Assembly (NCBI GenBank): GCA_016930435.1
Contig: JAFGGQ010000079.1
Span: forward strand, 1 to 56,347
Direction: 5' to 3'
From: a bacterium
GTDB lineage: Bacteria; UBP14; UBA6098; JAFGQG01
Length of the DNA stretch: 56,347 nucleotides
Part shown: positions 17,539-26,897 of the stretch, piece after piece
Numbering within the stretch: position 1 is the first letter of the stretch
Layout: each line of letters opens with the position of its first letter
The notes under the pieces: generated by a model
What the model saw: the letters and a program-made list of their open reading frames with translations, nothing else
Told to the model about the DNA's origin: nothing
Database searches by the model: none
Translations under genes and position numbers: made by a program

Positions 17539-19010
17539 GATTAAGGGCAATTATAATCATCATTACAGCAGTTTCCATTTTTGGTGGTGTTCCAGGCCAG
17601 GCTGTAGTGGGTTTTGAACCAGGTGATTGGGTAACATATAAAGATTTCAGAGTTCAGATCAAGGTAGGAGGAAGCAGACAGTACATTTACTTTCTGAGCA
17701 CCGAAGGCTTGATACGCTTCGACACATACACTGAGCAGTGGGAGGAACCTTTAAGTTTCCGGGATATCGGTTTTAATGCGCCCCCCTCAAATATGTGGAT
17801 AAAGGATGAAGTACTTTTTTTCGACTATTATGGCAGTATATACTCGATATCCGAATTCAATCTTACCTGGCGATCACCACGGCGGGTCTATAATACTCTT
17901 GAACTGAGCCTGCCGCAGTACCCGTGTCCGGAAGAATTCCCCCTTTTCTTCACACCTTATGGATATATTTTTAAGGATGAAGGGGCTATAATGGACTATA
18001 ATTTCCGGGAATACGAGGTAGTAGCATGCTACCAGGACGAGTGGGAGAATTTATGGATGGCTACCTGGGGAGGAGGAGCTATAAGAGCATCCTTGCGAGA
18101 CCTTAGATTAGAAATTATTCCTTTTGGACTTGCCAATTCAAATATTGAGGCTATATTAATAGATGGGGATTCAATCTGGTTCGGTGGATGGAATATACCC
18201 TACCAGGAATCATCAGGAATTACCCTTTATGACCGTAACAGTGAGCAATGGACATACTTTGATGCGGATCTTAACGTTTATATGATTTCTGATGAAGTAA
18301 ATTGTTTTGAAGCAAACAAGGAATTTGTTTTTATCGGTACTTCTATGGGTTTAGTGGTTTACAACAAAGGTTCCGGAAACTTTACTTCATATAATACTTT
18401 TCAGGGCATTCCCGACGATGAAGTTACAGCTCTGTGCATTAAGGATGAGGAGCTTTGGGTAGGCACCGAAACGGGTATTGGGAAATGTATAATCGGAGAT
18501 TTCGATTTTGAACGGGCCTCCCGGATTCATTTCCCTGAAGTATATGATATTATCTACGATGGGGTTACCCTTTGGGCAGGGACCAGTGATGGAGCTTATT
18601 TCCTTACCGGGGAAGGCTGGCGTCACTTCGGCACACCGGATGGCTACCTTGATGCGCCTATCTGGAGTTTAACCCTGGATGGAGATTATATCTGGTTTGC
18701 AGGCCAATTAGGACTACTGAAGATGAGTACCAAAGGGGGCTCCCGGGAATTATTCCCGGTTACCTCGGTATTGCCCCGTACCACCTTTTTCGATATCAAA
18801 GCCGATAACCGCTATGTATGGGTCGCTACAGGAAATGGCGTTTACCGGTATCGTAAAAATGATAAAACCTGGCTAACCTATTATTACTCTGATGGATTAG
18901 CCTCCAATACTATCTGGACAATCGCTCCTGATGGTGATTATATCTGGTTTGGCACCCCGGAGGGAGCAACCCGCTTTCTCTGGAATGAGCCTTCAAGGCT
19001 CGATTATTGA
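17535..19010 (+). CDS. Exported beta-propeller protein (two-component-regulator propeller type)
   Basis: 491 residues with a signal peptide (AIIIIITAVSIFGGVPGQA). The body is a series of strands of the kind VTALCIKDEELWVGTETGIG, WSLTLDGDYIWFAGQLGLL and IWTIAPDGDYIWFGTPEGA. These repeat about every 40-50 residues, as in the 'Reg_prop' / YVTN-like propeller of hybrid sensors. No membrane anchor, kinase or output domain follows, so it is probably a free periplasmic propeller. Translation is coupled to rluD through an ATGA overlap. The ligand is unknown. Confidence 0.82.
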   Translation: MRLRAIIIIITAVSIFGGVPGQAVVGFEPGDWVTYKDFRVQIKVGGSRQYIYFLSTEGLIRFDTYTEQWEEPLSFRDIGFNAPPSNMWIKDEVLFFDYYGSIYSISEFNLTWRSPRRVYNTLELSLPQYPCPEEFPLFFTPYGYIFKDEGAIMDYNFREYEVVACYQDEWENLWMATWGGGAIRASLRDLRLEIIPFGLANSNIEAILIDGDSIWFGGWNIPYQESSGITLYDRNSEQWTYFDADLNVYMISDEVNCFEANKEFVFIGTSMGLVVYNKGSGNFTSYNTFQGIPDDEVTALCIKDEELWVGTETGIGKCIIGDFDFERASRIHFPEVYDIIYDGVTLWAGTSDGAYFLTGEGWRHFGTPDGYLDAPIWSLTLDGDYIWFAGQLGLLKMSTKGGSRELFPVTSVLPRTTFFDIKADNRYVWVATGNGVYRYRKNDKTWLTYYYSDGLASNTIWTIAPDGDYIWFGTPEGATRFLWNEPSRLDY

Positions 19011-19036
19011 CTGAAGATGAAGAGGAGAGTTGGGAT

Positions 19037-19393
19037 ATGATCAAGTTTGATTCTACCCGCTTCGGGTCAGTTACTATCGATGGCAAAAAATTCAGCGATG
19101 TGATCGTTACCAAAGGAAACTTCATTATCCGTAAAAAGTACGTCCTGGAAAAAACCTTCGGTACTTCACATACAATCAGCCCATCTGAACTGACCCAACT
19201 CGTTTCCGGGCACCCTGACATCGTCGTTATCGGAACCGGTCAGAAAGGAAACCTCGAAGTGACACGCGAGATCCGGGCCGCTATTGAAAAACAAGCAGAA
19301 CTGATCGTGCTGCAAACACCGGAAGCCATTAAAAAGTATAATGAACTGGTTGAAGACCATAAAGTGAATGCTTTAATTCATACTACCTGTTGA
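19037..19393 (+). CDS. Mth938-like domain protein
   Basis: A single-domain protein of 118 residues from the ATG at 19037. AGGAG lies 9 nt upstream; a longer reading from a TTG at 19007 overlaps the previous gene and is less likely. The segments IDGKKFSDVIVTKGNFI, DIVVIGTGQKGNLEV and ELIVLQTPEAIKKYNELV match the Mth938 / AAMDC fold (former DUF498/598). The function of this family in bacteria is unclear; some members are linked to respiratory-complex assembly. Last gene of the lspA-rluD transcript. Confidence 0.87.
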   Translation: MIKFDSTRFGSVTIDGKKFSDVIVTKGNFIIRKKYVLEKTFGTSHTISPSELTQLVSGHPDIVVIGTGQKGNLEVTREIRAAIEKQAELIVLQTPEAIKKYNELVEDHKVNALIHTTC

Positions 19394-19557
19394 ATTATAT
19401 TAAATTAAATAAAACAAATAAAGCATTTTATTATAATATTGTTGTAACTACAATCAATGCAATATAGTAACAATAGTATATAGTAATATTTTAAAAGCAT
19501 ATCTTCCTAAACCTTTTACTGAATAAAACAATGAGTATTATTATAGGAGCTTATAAA

Positions 19558-20046
19558 ATGTTAAAAAAAGAAATTCTGATCGCTATCACCTTGTTGACCT
19601 TATTATTGGTATCCTGTTCCATGCTTAACCAGGTTCAATCCAGGTTGGCTATAAAGAATTGCCAATTCCGCATAGTCAGCGTTAGGGATATTACATATAA
19701 TCCCCTTCAAGATCCCGACCTGATAGGCTTTACAATCAATATGGACTGCAGAAATCCCAATGAAAGCATTGAAACAATCCTGGATAAACTCTCTTTTGAC
19801 CTTTATATAAATGAGGAGAAAACAACATCGGCCATTATAAATGACCAGATCAAAATAGGACCTTCCAAAACTGTAGCGATTCCGGTGGGGGTCAAGGTAT
19901 CTATTGCGGAGGCTTCTTCTTCCATTTTCCAGGCTATTGTGGACAGGGAGGCTAATTATAAGATAAAGGGAAACGCTTATTTTTCTACGCCAATAGGGGA
20001 ATTATCATTTCCGGTCACCATTAAAGAGGGTACCTGGTCGATCTGA
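19558..20046 (+). CDS. LEA14/WHy-domain lipoprotein
   Basis: 162 residues from the ATG at 19558, which follows AGGAG by 8 nt; an upstream ATG at 19531 lacks such a site. The N-terminus is a lipoprotein signal (EILIAITLLTLLLVSC, lipobox LVSC). The mature part resembles LEA type-2 / WHy proteins: FTINMDCRNPNESIETILDKL, a second strand set with KIGPSKTVAIPVGVKV, and a final IKGNAYFSTPIGELSFPV. This beta-sandwich occurs in periplasmic or outer-membrane lipoproteins of unclear role. It stands alone between two AT-rich intergenic regions. Confidence 0.83.
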   Translation: MLKKEILIAITLLTLLLVSCSMLNQVQSRLAIKNCQFRIVSVRDITYNPLQDPDLIGFTINMDCRNPNESIETILDKLSFDLYINEEKTTSAIINDQIKIGPSKTVAIPVGVKVSIAEASSSIFQAIVDREANYKIKGNAYFSTPIGELSFPVTIKEGTWSI

Positions 20047-20051
20047 AGTCT

Positions 20052-20123
20052 GCATTTGTAAGTTCCCATCCGTTTAAAATAGGGGGGGGCACCAAGAATT
20101 AACTTGATTTTCCCCACAAATGC
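20052..20123 (+). promoter_or_regulatory. Possible structured leader of msbA with a G8 tract
   Basis: GCATTTGT (20052-20059) is exactly complementary to ACAAATGC (20116-20123). Inside, an eight-G run (20082-20089) can pair with CCCC (20112-20115) directly next to the outer stem. The fold would end 34 nt before the msbA ATG, which has no Shine-Dalgarno. Regulation is only an inference. Confidence 0.3.
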
Positions 20124-20157
20124 TCTAATATGTTGTGATTAAATTTTTAAAAAAGCC

Positions 20158-22077
20158 ATGAGAGAATCCCTTAAGTTACTAAAATATATAAAGCCACTCT
20201 GGAGGAGTGTTTTAGTTGGTTTTATTTTCATGCTATTTTTTGCCCTCTTCAGCGGGAGTTCCATAGGCATGCTGATTCCCCTGATGGACAATGTATTTAC
20301 CCCACAAAGGGTTATTGAACCAGACACTCAACTTACAGTAGGCGAAGCCTGGCAAGCTTTCAGCGGGGATATCCGAAAATATATCGGGGAACACCGGGGA
20401 GAAGAAAACTGGCTGGAAGAGCTTCTTGGAGAGATCAAGTCAAATGGAATTAATTATCTCAACCGTATCCCCCCCCGTGAAATCCTTAAGGTCATCTGTA
20501 TCGCAATTATCATCCTGTTTTTTCTGAAGAATCTCTTCTTTTATCTGAACAAGCTGATATTCATAATTGTTGAAAACAAGGTAACGAGGGATCTTAGAAA
20601 CGACCTTTATGCGAAATTTCACGCGCTTTCCATGTCATTTTTCCATAAGCATCCCACAGGTGAACTTACCTCGCGGTTGTTCAACGACATCTTTGTCATC
20701 GACACTCTGACCGTTAATGTATTCGCAATTTTGATTCGGGATATAATAATGGTAATAATCTATGCTGCGATTGCAATTTATATTTCCAGTGGGCTGTTCC
20801 TCTATATCCTGTTAGTTATTCCGCCTATCGTTTATGCGGTAAGCTATCTAAACCGTAAGCTTAGAAAATACTCGGGGAGGAGGCAGGAAAAGATAGCGCA
20901 GCTTTATTCGCTGGTACAGGATGTTCTTCCCGGAATCCAGGTCGTTAAGGCTTTTAATATGGAGAATTATGAGGTTCAGCGGTTCAGGAAGGAAAACCAG
21001 AAATTTTTTAAGTATATAAACAAACTGAAAAAATACACTATAATGTCCATTCCTCTCAGCGATATCTCGGGAGCTCTGATAGCAGTGTTTGTCCTGTGGT
21101 ATGGAGGAAACCGCTTTTTATCTCCGGAAACAAGCCTGACAACCGGGCGTTTCTTTGCTTTCCTGGGAGCATTGTTATCCATGATCACTCCCATGAAGAA
21201 TATCATCAAGGAAGTTGGCAATATTCAGAAAGCATCTGTAGCAGTGAAGAGGGTTTTCGATCTATTCGAGATAGTGCCCGAAATCCAGGATGATCCACGT
21301 GCGGTAGCCATAGAGAATTTCAATGATAGTCTTATATTTAAAGACCTCTATTTTAAATATGATTCCAGCGAACCGGTTCTGGAGAACATTAATCTGGAGA
21401 TCAAAAAGGGCCAAATTGTTGCTTTTGTTGGGCACAGTGGTGGTGGAAAAACTACTCTTGTGAACTTGTTGCCCCGTTTTTATGATCCTACCAGCGGGGT
21501 TATCCTGTTGGATGGCTTTGATCTGAAAATGGTCAAATTAAGCAGTTTAAGAGCCCTTCTGGGTATAGTAACTCAGGATGTGATACTATTTAACGATTCT
21601 ATTCTTAATAATATTGCTTATGGTTTGGAATCTGTAAACCGGGAGCAGGTAGAGGATGCCTGCCGGGCTGCCAACGCCCTTGAATTTATCAAGAGGCTGC
21701 CAAACGGATTCGATACCAAAATAGGGGAGCGGGGATGCAATCTATCCGGAGGCCAAAAACAGAGGCTGGCTATCGCCAGGGCAATCCTGAAAAACCCACC
21801 AATCCTGATTTTTGATGAAGCTACTTCCTCACTGGATACTGAATCGGAAGCATTGGTTCAGCAAGCTATCAATAACCTGATCAAAAATCGAACCGCTTTG
21901 GTTATCGCCCATCGGCTATCCACAATTACACATGCTGACCTTATCGTAGTGGTGGAGGGTGGAAAAATTGTTGAGACCGGTTCGCATCATCAGCTTCTGC
22001 AGAAAGGAACCCGATATAAACAGCTCTATGATCTTCAATTCAGGGAAGATAGGATCAATCCGGAGAAACCTTTATAA
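20158..22077 (+). CDS. ABC transporter, MsbA/lipid exporter family (fused permease-ATPase)
   Basis: 639 residues. A six-helix exporter transmembrane domain spans about 1-345 and includes the intracellular motif MSFFHKHPTGELTSRLFND. The nucleotide-binding domain has Walker A GHSGGGKTT at about 426, Q-loop IVTQDVILFND, signature LSGGQKQRLAIARAI, Walker B PILIFDEATSSLD and switch VIAHRLST. The family exports lipid A, glycolipids or peptides as a homodimer. An unusual insert of about 70 residues (about 40-110, GEAWQAFSGDIRKYIGE ... YLNRIPPREIL) lies between the first two helices, in the periplasm. Convergent with a glycosyltransferase operon, which suits export of a lipid-linked sugar, but MsbA function is inferred. 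Confidence 0.9.
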   Translation: MRESLKLLKYIKPLWRSVLVGFIFMLFFALFSGSSIGMLIPLMDNVFTPQRVIEPDTQLTVGEAWQAFSGDIRKYIGEHRGEENWLEELLGEIKSNGINYLNRIPPREILKVICIAIIILFFLKNLFFYLNKLIFIIVENKVTRDLRNDLYAKFHALSMSFFHKHPTGELTSRLFNDIFVIDTLTVNVFAILIRDIIMVIIYAAIAIYISSGLFLYILLVIPPIVYAVSYLNRKLRKYSGRRQEKIAQLYSLVQDVLPGIQVVKAFNMENYEVQRFRKENQKFFKYINKLKKYTIMSIPLSDISGALIAVFVLWYGGNRFLSPETSLTTGRFFAFLGALLSMITPMKNIIKEVGNIQKASVAVKRVFDLFEIVPEIQDDPRAVAIENFNDSLIFKDLYFKYDSSEPVLENINLEIKKGQIVAFVGHSGGGKTTLVNLLPRFYDPTSGVILLDGFDLKMVKLSSLRALLGIVTQDVILFNDSILNNIAYGLESVNREQVEDACRAANALEFIKRLPNGFDTKIGERGCNLSGGQKQRLAIARAILKNPPILIFDEATSSLDTESEALVQQAINNLIKNRTALVIAHRLSTITHADLIVVVEGGKIVETGSHHQLLQKGTRYKQLYDLQFREDRINPEKPL

Positions 22078-22088
22078 GTAAACACCAA

Positions 22089-23273
22089 TCAGGAAGTTCC
22101 AGCCATCTTTTCCAGTATTTTAGCGATGATAATTCCCCTTTTCTCCCAGGTCAGAGATTCTGCACGAGCCCTCACTGCCTCAACCAATTTCCAATAATCC
22201 ACCTTATCGCTAAAAGCGAATTTCAATATCTCGGTCCAGTTCTTGTAATCAGGGTCTTTTACCGTAAAACCCTCTACGCCGTTGCTAATATAATCATTTA
22301 CGCTTTCCAGGGAGTTGGTAATTACCGGTACACCATTAGCATAGTAATCCAGTATCTTGAGCGGAGAGGTCAAAAAACGATTGAAGAAGGTGTTCTCAAG
22401 GGGAACACAGCCATATTTGACCTTGCTCAATAGCCCGGATATCTCCTTGTAGGGTACCCAGCCAGTTATCTCTATGCGATGATCTATGTTCAGTTCACGG
22501 GAGAAAGCCATAATAGTATCGATCTCCTTGCGATTGCGGCCCCCGATAATGAGTAATTTGATATCCCGGTCATCTAAAGAGGCTAATGCCCTGATCAAGG
22601 TAAATACCCCCTTGTGCTTATCAAGGGAACCGATATAGCTGATAATATTCTCCTTTTCAACCGGAACGCTGTCCTTTTGCATTAAGCCGGTGTGGGCAAT
22701 GTAACCCCTGACCCCCGGAAATAGTTCGCTATAGAGCATTTGCTGAGAACTCTGTAAAAAAATGAGGGCATCCACACTGGGAATATACTCCCGCTCCAGC
22801 CGCTCTTTAAAAACATATTTTCGTTTATTGATTATATCAGTTCTTCTTGAAAGGTCGGCGAAGCAGTCATGGATTTCATAAAATACCGGAACCCCGAGCT
22901 TTTCCTTCAACAGTACCAGATTGGGAAGGAACTCGATAGAGCGTGTAATGACGGCCTTTAATGGCTCATTTTGGTGAAGCTTTAGAAGGGTTCCCATTAC
23001 CTGTTTGAAAAAATGTCGATGGGCATATAAAATATGTCTCGATTTTAAACGATGAACCCTTAAATTTTCTGGCAATTCAAGTTTAAAGCGATTAAAAAAT
23101 ATTTCAGCGCTTTTTTCGTTGGAATTGTCCTTAACGAACAGGTGTGTTCTCAAACCTGCCTGAGCCATACCATAGGCATTGAAGGACACAAACTGGAAAC
23201 TGGGTGAATCCGAGGGCCAGTTTGTGGTATGTATATAGGCAACGCACTTCTCTAAATTCAAGCTATTAGTCAT
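22089..23273 (-). CDS. Glycosyltransferase, GT-B fold (family 4 type)
   Basis: 394 residues with the two-lobed GT4 pattern. The C-terminal lobe carries IISYIGSLDKHKGVFTLIRA, LLIIGG, EITGWVPYKEISGLLSK and LTSPLKILDYYANGVPVI, the donor-binding region. The usual E-x7-E is altered to S-x3-ILDYYANG. No signal or membrane segment is present, so it acts at the cytoplasmic face. Its start overlaps the stop of the preceding gene by 4 nt. Last gene of a four-glycosyltransferase operon; donor and acceptor cannot be told from sequence. Confidence 0.88.
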   Translation of the reverse strand: MTNSLNLEKCVAYIHTTNWPSDSPSFQFVSFNAYGMAQAGLRTHLFVKDNSNEKSAEIFFNRFKLELPENLRVHRLKSRHILYAHRHFFKQVMGTLLKLHQNEPLKAVITRSIEFLPNLVLLKEKLGVPVFYEIHDCFADLSRRTDIINKRKYVFKERLEREYIPSVDALIFLQSSQQMLYSELFPGVRGYIAHTGLMQKDSVPVEKENIISYIGSLDKHKGVFTLIRALASLDDRDIKLLIIGGRNRKEIDTIMAFSRELNIDHRIEITGWVPYKEISGLLSKVKYGCVPLENTFFNRFLTSPLKILDYYANGVPVITNSLESVNDYISNGVEGFTVKDPDYKNWTEILKFAFSDKVDYWKLVEAVRARAESLTWEKRGIIIAKILEKMAGTS

Positions 23274-24484
23274 TTCACTTTATCCGGATAGAGGAGCTGT
23301 TGGTATAACTGAAGCAGGTTTTGGGATTCTTTTTCCCAGTTGTAGTGGCTCTGAACGGCTTTAAAACCACTTTCTGCATAAACTGTCCTGTCCTCTCGGT
23401 AGAATTCCAGGAGTTTTCTTGCGCAATCTTCAGGATTTCCCGCTTCAAATACCTTTCCGCAACCATTACCTTCTACCATCCGGGCTAACGATCGGCAATC
23501 GCTGACCAATACAGGTTTGCGGAAATACATATACTGGAATAGCTTATGAGGAGCGCAGGCTTCGGTAAGAAGCTCTTTCTGGTGTGGAACACAGCAAATA
23601 TCCGACGTTTTAATGTATGATAATGCGGTAGCAAAATCCACCCTGGGAATCAGTTCGATGATATTTTCCAAATCATTTTTCCTGATCAGCCGGCGAATGT
23701 AATCAGAATATCCTCCGGATTTTGCACCCACAAGCAGAAGCTTCACTTCGGGAATCTCTTTTCTCAAATATGGTATCGCCTCTACAAGTGTGTGAATACC
23801 ACGAAAGAAACCACCGAAGCCACCAACATAGGAAATTACAAAATTATCCCGGTAGCAATCGAACACTTTTAGTTCTAAATCATCGACTTCCGCCTGATCA
23901 AAGGTATTGGAAACGATAATGATCTTTTGTGGATCGACCTTCTGTTCCTTAATAAGGTAATCCCTGTTTTCTTCAACTACCACAATGATTCCCTGAACCT
24001 TATGGAGATAACTATGCTCATAGGCAAACCATTTTCTGAATACTTTTTCCCGTTTATAGGGGGGTTGGGTAGAGGATATGTAAGCAGGATAATTTTCATG
24101 TAAGTCCAGGACTATGGGGCTCGAAAAACCGTGGGGTAAAGCATGAATGACCGTTTTTATTAATGGTAAATCATGGACATGAACCAGGTCAAAACGCTCC
24201 TTTTTCAACAGTCGCCGCAATTCCAGCCACCATATCGTGGAGAAGTGGGTCAGTTTCCTTAAATCCTGGGTCAGACTGAACAGCAAAGGATAATCCTCAC
24301 GGCGGTTAAAACGTACAACACGGGTCTTTGGGGCATAATCAAGATAACGCTTTTCATCCTTGCGGCTCCGATAGGAAAGCAGCGTCACCTCGTAATTAGC
24401 CTTGTTAAGACTGCGAATTTCTTTCTCCACCCGAATATCAGGTGGGAAGGCATTGTCCAGAACCATTAATATTCGCTTGCTCAT
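23270..24484 (-). CDS. Glycosyltransferase, GT-B fold (family 4 type)
   Basis: 404 residues. The N-terminal lobe begins KRILMVLDNAFPPDIRVEKE and includes FDLVHVHDLPL. The C-terminal lobe has ISYVGGFGGFFRGIHTLVEA, VKLLLVGAKSGGY, CCVPHQKELLTEACAPHKLF and YMYFRKPVLVSDC. This is the usual family 4 layout for sugar transfer onto a lipid-linked or surface glycan. It overlaps the next gene by ATGA and lies 5 nt after the previous one, so it is co-transcribed. Confidence 0.9.
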   Translation of the reverse strand: MSKRILMVLDNAFPPDIRVEKEIRSLNKANYEVTLLSYRSRKDEKRYLDYAPKTRVVRFNRREDYPLLFSLTQDLRKLTHFSTIWWLELRRLLKKERFDLVHVHDLPLIKTVIHALPHGFSSPIVLDLHENYPAYISSTQPPYKREKVFRKWFAYEHSYLHKVQGIIVVVEENRDYLIKEQKVDPQKIIIVSNTFDQAEVDDLELKVFDCYRDNFVISYVGGFGGFFRGIHTLVEAIPYLRKEIPEVKLLLVGAKSGGYSDYIRRLIRKNDLENIIELIPRVDFATALSYIKTSDICCVPHQKELLTEACAPHKLFQYMYFRKPVLVSDCRSLARMVEGNGCGKVFEAGNPEDCARKLLEFYREDRTVYAESGFKAVQSHYNWEKESQNLLQLYQQLLYPDKVK

Positions 24485-24489
24485 TAATA

Positions 24490-25716
24490 CTATCTACCAG
24501 TTAGTTCATCAAACAGTTGTGATAAGCGCGCGGTCAGGGAGCGTCTTGAAAACTCCCGGATAAGCTGGCTAAAATATCCAGAATTATCCCTCTTATAGTC
24601 ATCTTGAAATACTCTCAGCAAACCGGTTTTTATGCTATCCACCGAAGCTTCATCACAGACATAGCATTTATCGAACCGGGAACAAAGATCGTGAAGGTAT
24701 CCATGTGGAGGCACAAGGCAGAGGATAGGCCGGTTCAGGTATAAATATTCATAAAATTTTCCCGGAACGAAATCCCTTTCATTGGTATTAGTAGCTAAAA
24801 GCAGTAAGAAATCAGACTCCGCTAATTTCCCCAGGCAGTCTTGATGGGGAAGATACTGTTCAAATTTGATAATGCCGTTATTTAGAAGTGAGGGGAAATT
24901 ATCCAGCCAGTTCGCGCTTTGAGAATTTGTGTAAAAAACCGTCTTCAGTGGAGGAAGCCGATCGTCCATCCTTAGTTCGTTAAGAGCATTCAAAAAATTC
25001 ACCGGGGAATGAAGTTCATTTAAACGCCCGGCATAAGCAATGGTGGCTCGCGTAGAATTTGGCCGGTTTTCCTTGTGTGGTAAATTTTCCGGTGCGGGAA
25101 AATCTGTTTCGTCAAAACCATTGGTAATGACCTCGTATCGGGAGTCCGGGCAGAGCTTTTGAAAATTTGATTTCATAACCGGGGTATTGCAAAGGATAAT
25201 ATCCGCTTTCCGGATGACCTCCAGCTCCATTTGTAATTGCTTTGGGGCTTTATGCTTTTGCCCGAAATGGGGGTTAAAGCTCCATTCGTCCCGAAAATCA
25301 GCGACCCATTTAATCCCCATGGAATCCTTTAAATTAATCCCTGTTAGCTGAGTTGAATGAGGGGGAGAGGTGGTCATCAAGATATCTGGATTAAACTTTT
25401 TTATCAACCTGATTGCCTTTTTGAATGAAGGTATTGACCAGCTTATACGCCGATCCGGAATATTCCTGTCAGGTAGTAACTTGCGTAACTCTCCGGGGAT
25501 AAGATTCCCAAAATCATATTTCCGGAAGATCAAAACCCTTTCACTGAGCTCTTCCAGCAATTGAGGGTCCTTCCCGGTCATTGAATAACCGGAAGCAGTA
25601 AGGACTACTGGCTGCCACCCGAATTCAGGCAAATATTTACAGAATTTAAGTACGCGCTGTACTGCCCCTGAGCCGTCCGGCGGAAAATTGTAAGAGATAA
25701 TCAGTACCCGATTCAT
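24490..25716 (-). CDS. Glycosyltransferase, GT-B fold (family 4 type)
   Basis: 408 residues. Starts RVLIISYNFPPDGSGAVQR, a typical opening of family 4 enzymes with an N-terminal acceptor domain. DILMTTSPPHSTQLTG and IKWVADFRDEWSFNP follow. The donor lobe has ATIAYAGRLNELHSPVNFLN and 'FVPGKFYEYLYLNRPILCLV', where K-x-YEYL replaces the common E-x7-E. Five nt separate it from both neighbours, so it lies within the operon. The sugar is unknown. Confidence 0.88.
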   Translation of the reverse strand: MNRVLIISYNFPPDGSGAVQRVLKFCKYLPEFGWQPVVLTASGYSMTGKDPQLLEELSERVLIFRKYDFGNLIPGELRKLLPDRNIPDRRISWSIPSFKKAIRLIKKFNPDILMTTSPPHSTQLTGINLKDSMGIKWVADFRDEWSFNPHFGQKHKAPKQLQMELEVIRKADIILCNTPVMKSNFQKLCPDSRYEVITNGFDETDFPAPENLPHKENRPNSTRATIAYAGRLNELHSPVNFLNALNELRMDDRLPPLKTVFYTNSQSANWLDNFPSLLNNGIIKFEQYLPHQDCLGKLAESDFLLLLATNTNERDFVPGKFYEYLYLNRPILCLVPPHGYLHDLCSRFDKCYVCDEASVDSIKTGLLRVFQDDYKRDNSGYFSQLIREFSRRSLTARLSQLFDELTGR

Positions 25717-25721
25717 TAAGT

Positions 25722-26666
25722 TTATTTAGGTAATAAAATATAATTTTTGAATTCACCCACGCGCCTTCCACCCAAAAAGTTGTTTTCAATGAAGGATAGA
25801 AAGCGGTATTTGAATCGCTCGTGTTTATGGGGTTTTCTCATCTTATTAAGCTTCCCCTTATATTGCAGTTTGGATTTCCAAAAAAGTTCTGCGATCCGTT
25901 TTTGCATAACAGCAGGATGGGAATCCCTAAAAATGTCAAGTCTGTTCAGGGGACCATAATCGAACTCAAGAGGTTGACGCTGATAATAGTCGGATGAAGC
26001 TTTTTTCCCCCAATGCACGCCATCCAGTGCTTTTCTTTTGCTTTGCATAAGTTGCGGAGGACGAACCCAGCCATAGTGGAATATTCGGGCCTTTACTTCA
26101 GCGACCTTCAACTTAAAATGACCTTTTTCCTGCCTGGGATCTTCGTAATTATCGAATCGCCTGAATGATTGAGCGCTTTCCCAGGAATGAATGGCGGCAT
26201 CATTTCGAATAATGCGAATCTCCTTGCTATACCAGCCATGGCCCTTTAAATAATGATCATAATCACCCCAAAAATGAAGATAATTGAATATTAAGCCTTC
26301 TACTTCCCGGTCATCAAGCAATTCTTCACAACGCCTTTGGATAACCGGCAGGTCTTGTTCATGTACAACTTCATCTGCCTGAAGATAAAAACACCAGTCT
26401 CCTGTACATTCCTTCAAGGCGATATCGGTTTGAATTGAATTTATCCGGCCCCGGTCAAAATATTTTTCATCCCACTCGGTCTCAATTATCCTGATCTTGT
26501 CGCTTTGAATGTTCTCGATCTGTTCCCGTGTGCTGTCGTCGTCGTCACCCTTTCCGACTGCGATAACGAATTCATGGCAAATAGGGAGGATGGAGAGGAT
26601 TGACTCCACAACGGGATAATAAAGTTTAATTCCATTTCGTACGAATGAGAACCCACTGATTTTCAT
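25722..26666 (-). CDS. Glycosyltransferase family 2-like (GT-A fold)
   Basis: 314 residues. Opens KISGFSFVRNGIKLYYPVVE followed by HEFVIAVGKGDDDDSTREQI, as in the GT-A enzymes of the GT2 'SPBc2-like' group. The nucleotide-sugar metal site is probably YLQADEVVHEQD (about 114-125). The middle contains EIRIIRNDAAIHSW, common near the acceptor site. No membrane segment. AGGA precedes the ATG at 26666. First gene of the four-gene operon, behind a good promoter at 26693-26720. Confidence 0.85.
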   Translation of the reverse strand: MKISGFSFVRNGIKLYYPVVESILSILPICHEFVIAVGKGDDDDSTREQIENIQSDKIRIIETEWDEKYFDRGRINSIQTDIALKECTGDWCFYLQADEVVHEQDLPVIQRRCEELLDDREVEGLIFNYLHFWGDYDHYLKGHGWYSKEIRIIRNDAAIHSWESAQSFRRFDNYEDPRQEKGHFKLKVAEVKARIFHYGWVRPPQLMQSKRKALDGVHWGKKASSDYYQRQPLEFDYGPLNRLDIFRDSHPAVMQKRIAELFWKSKLQYKGKLNKMRKPHKHERFKYRFLSFIENNFLGGRRVGEFKNYILLPK

Positions 26667-26692
26667 TTTATTTCCTGATTTTAAATTTATTA

Positions 26693-26720
26693 ATTATAAA
26701 GAAAGAATGATTAAAGTCAA
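26693..26720 (-). promoter_or_regulatory. Sigma-70-type promoter for the glycosyltransferase operon
   Basis: On the reverse strand TTGACT (26715-26720) and a perfect TATAAT (26693-26698) are separated by 16 bp. This predicts a start near 26686, about 20 nt before the first ATG. The rest of the 231-bp gap to folC holds no gene that I can support. Confidence 0.75.
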
Positions 26721-26897
26721 TTGTATTTTTTTAAAGGGTGTTGCCTAATGGATTTTTAAGATAAGGGAAGTTATATTCTATTGAATTGAGTAGAAGTATA
26801 TTTTGGATAGGGGAGCGGATTTTAAAAGCTACAATTTACAGCAGGATTTTATTAGTTTACATAATATTTCTTATACGAAGCTATTTGGGCCGGTTTT

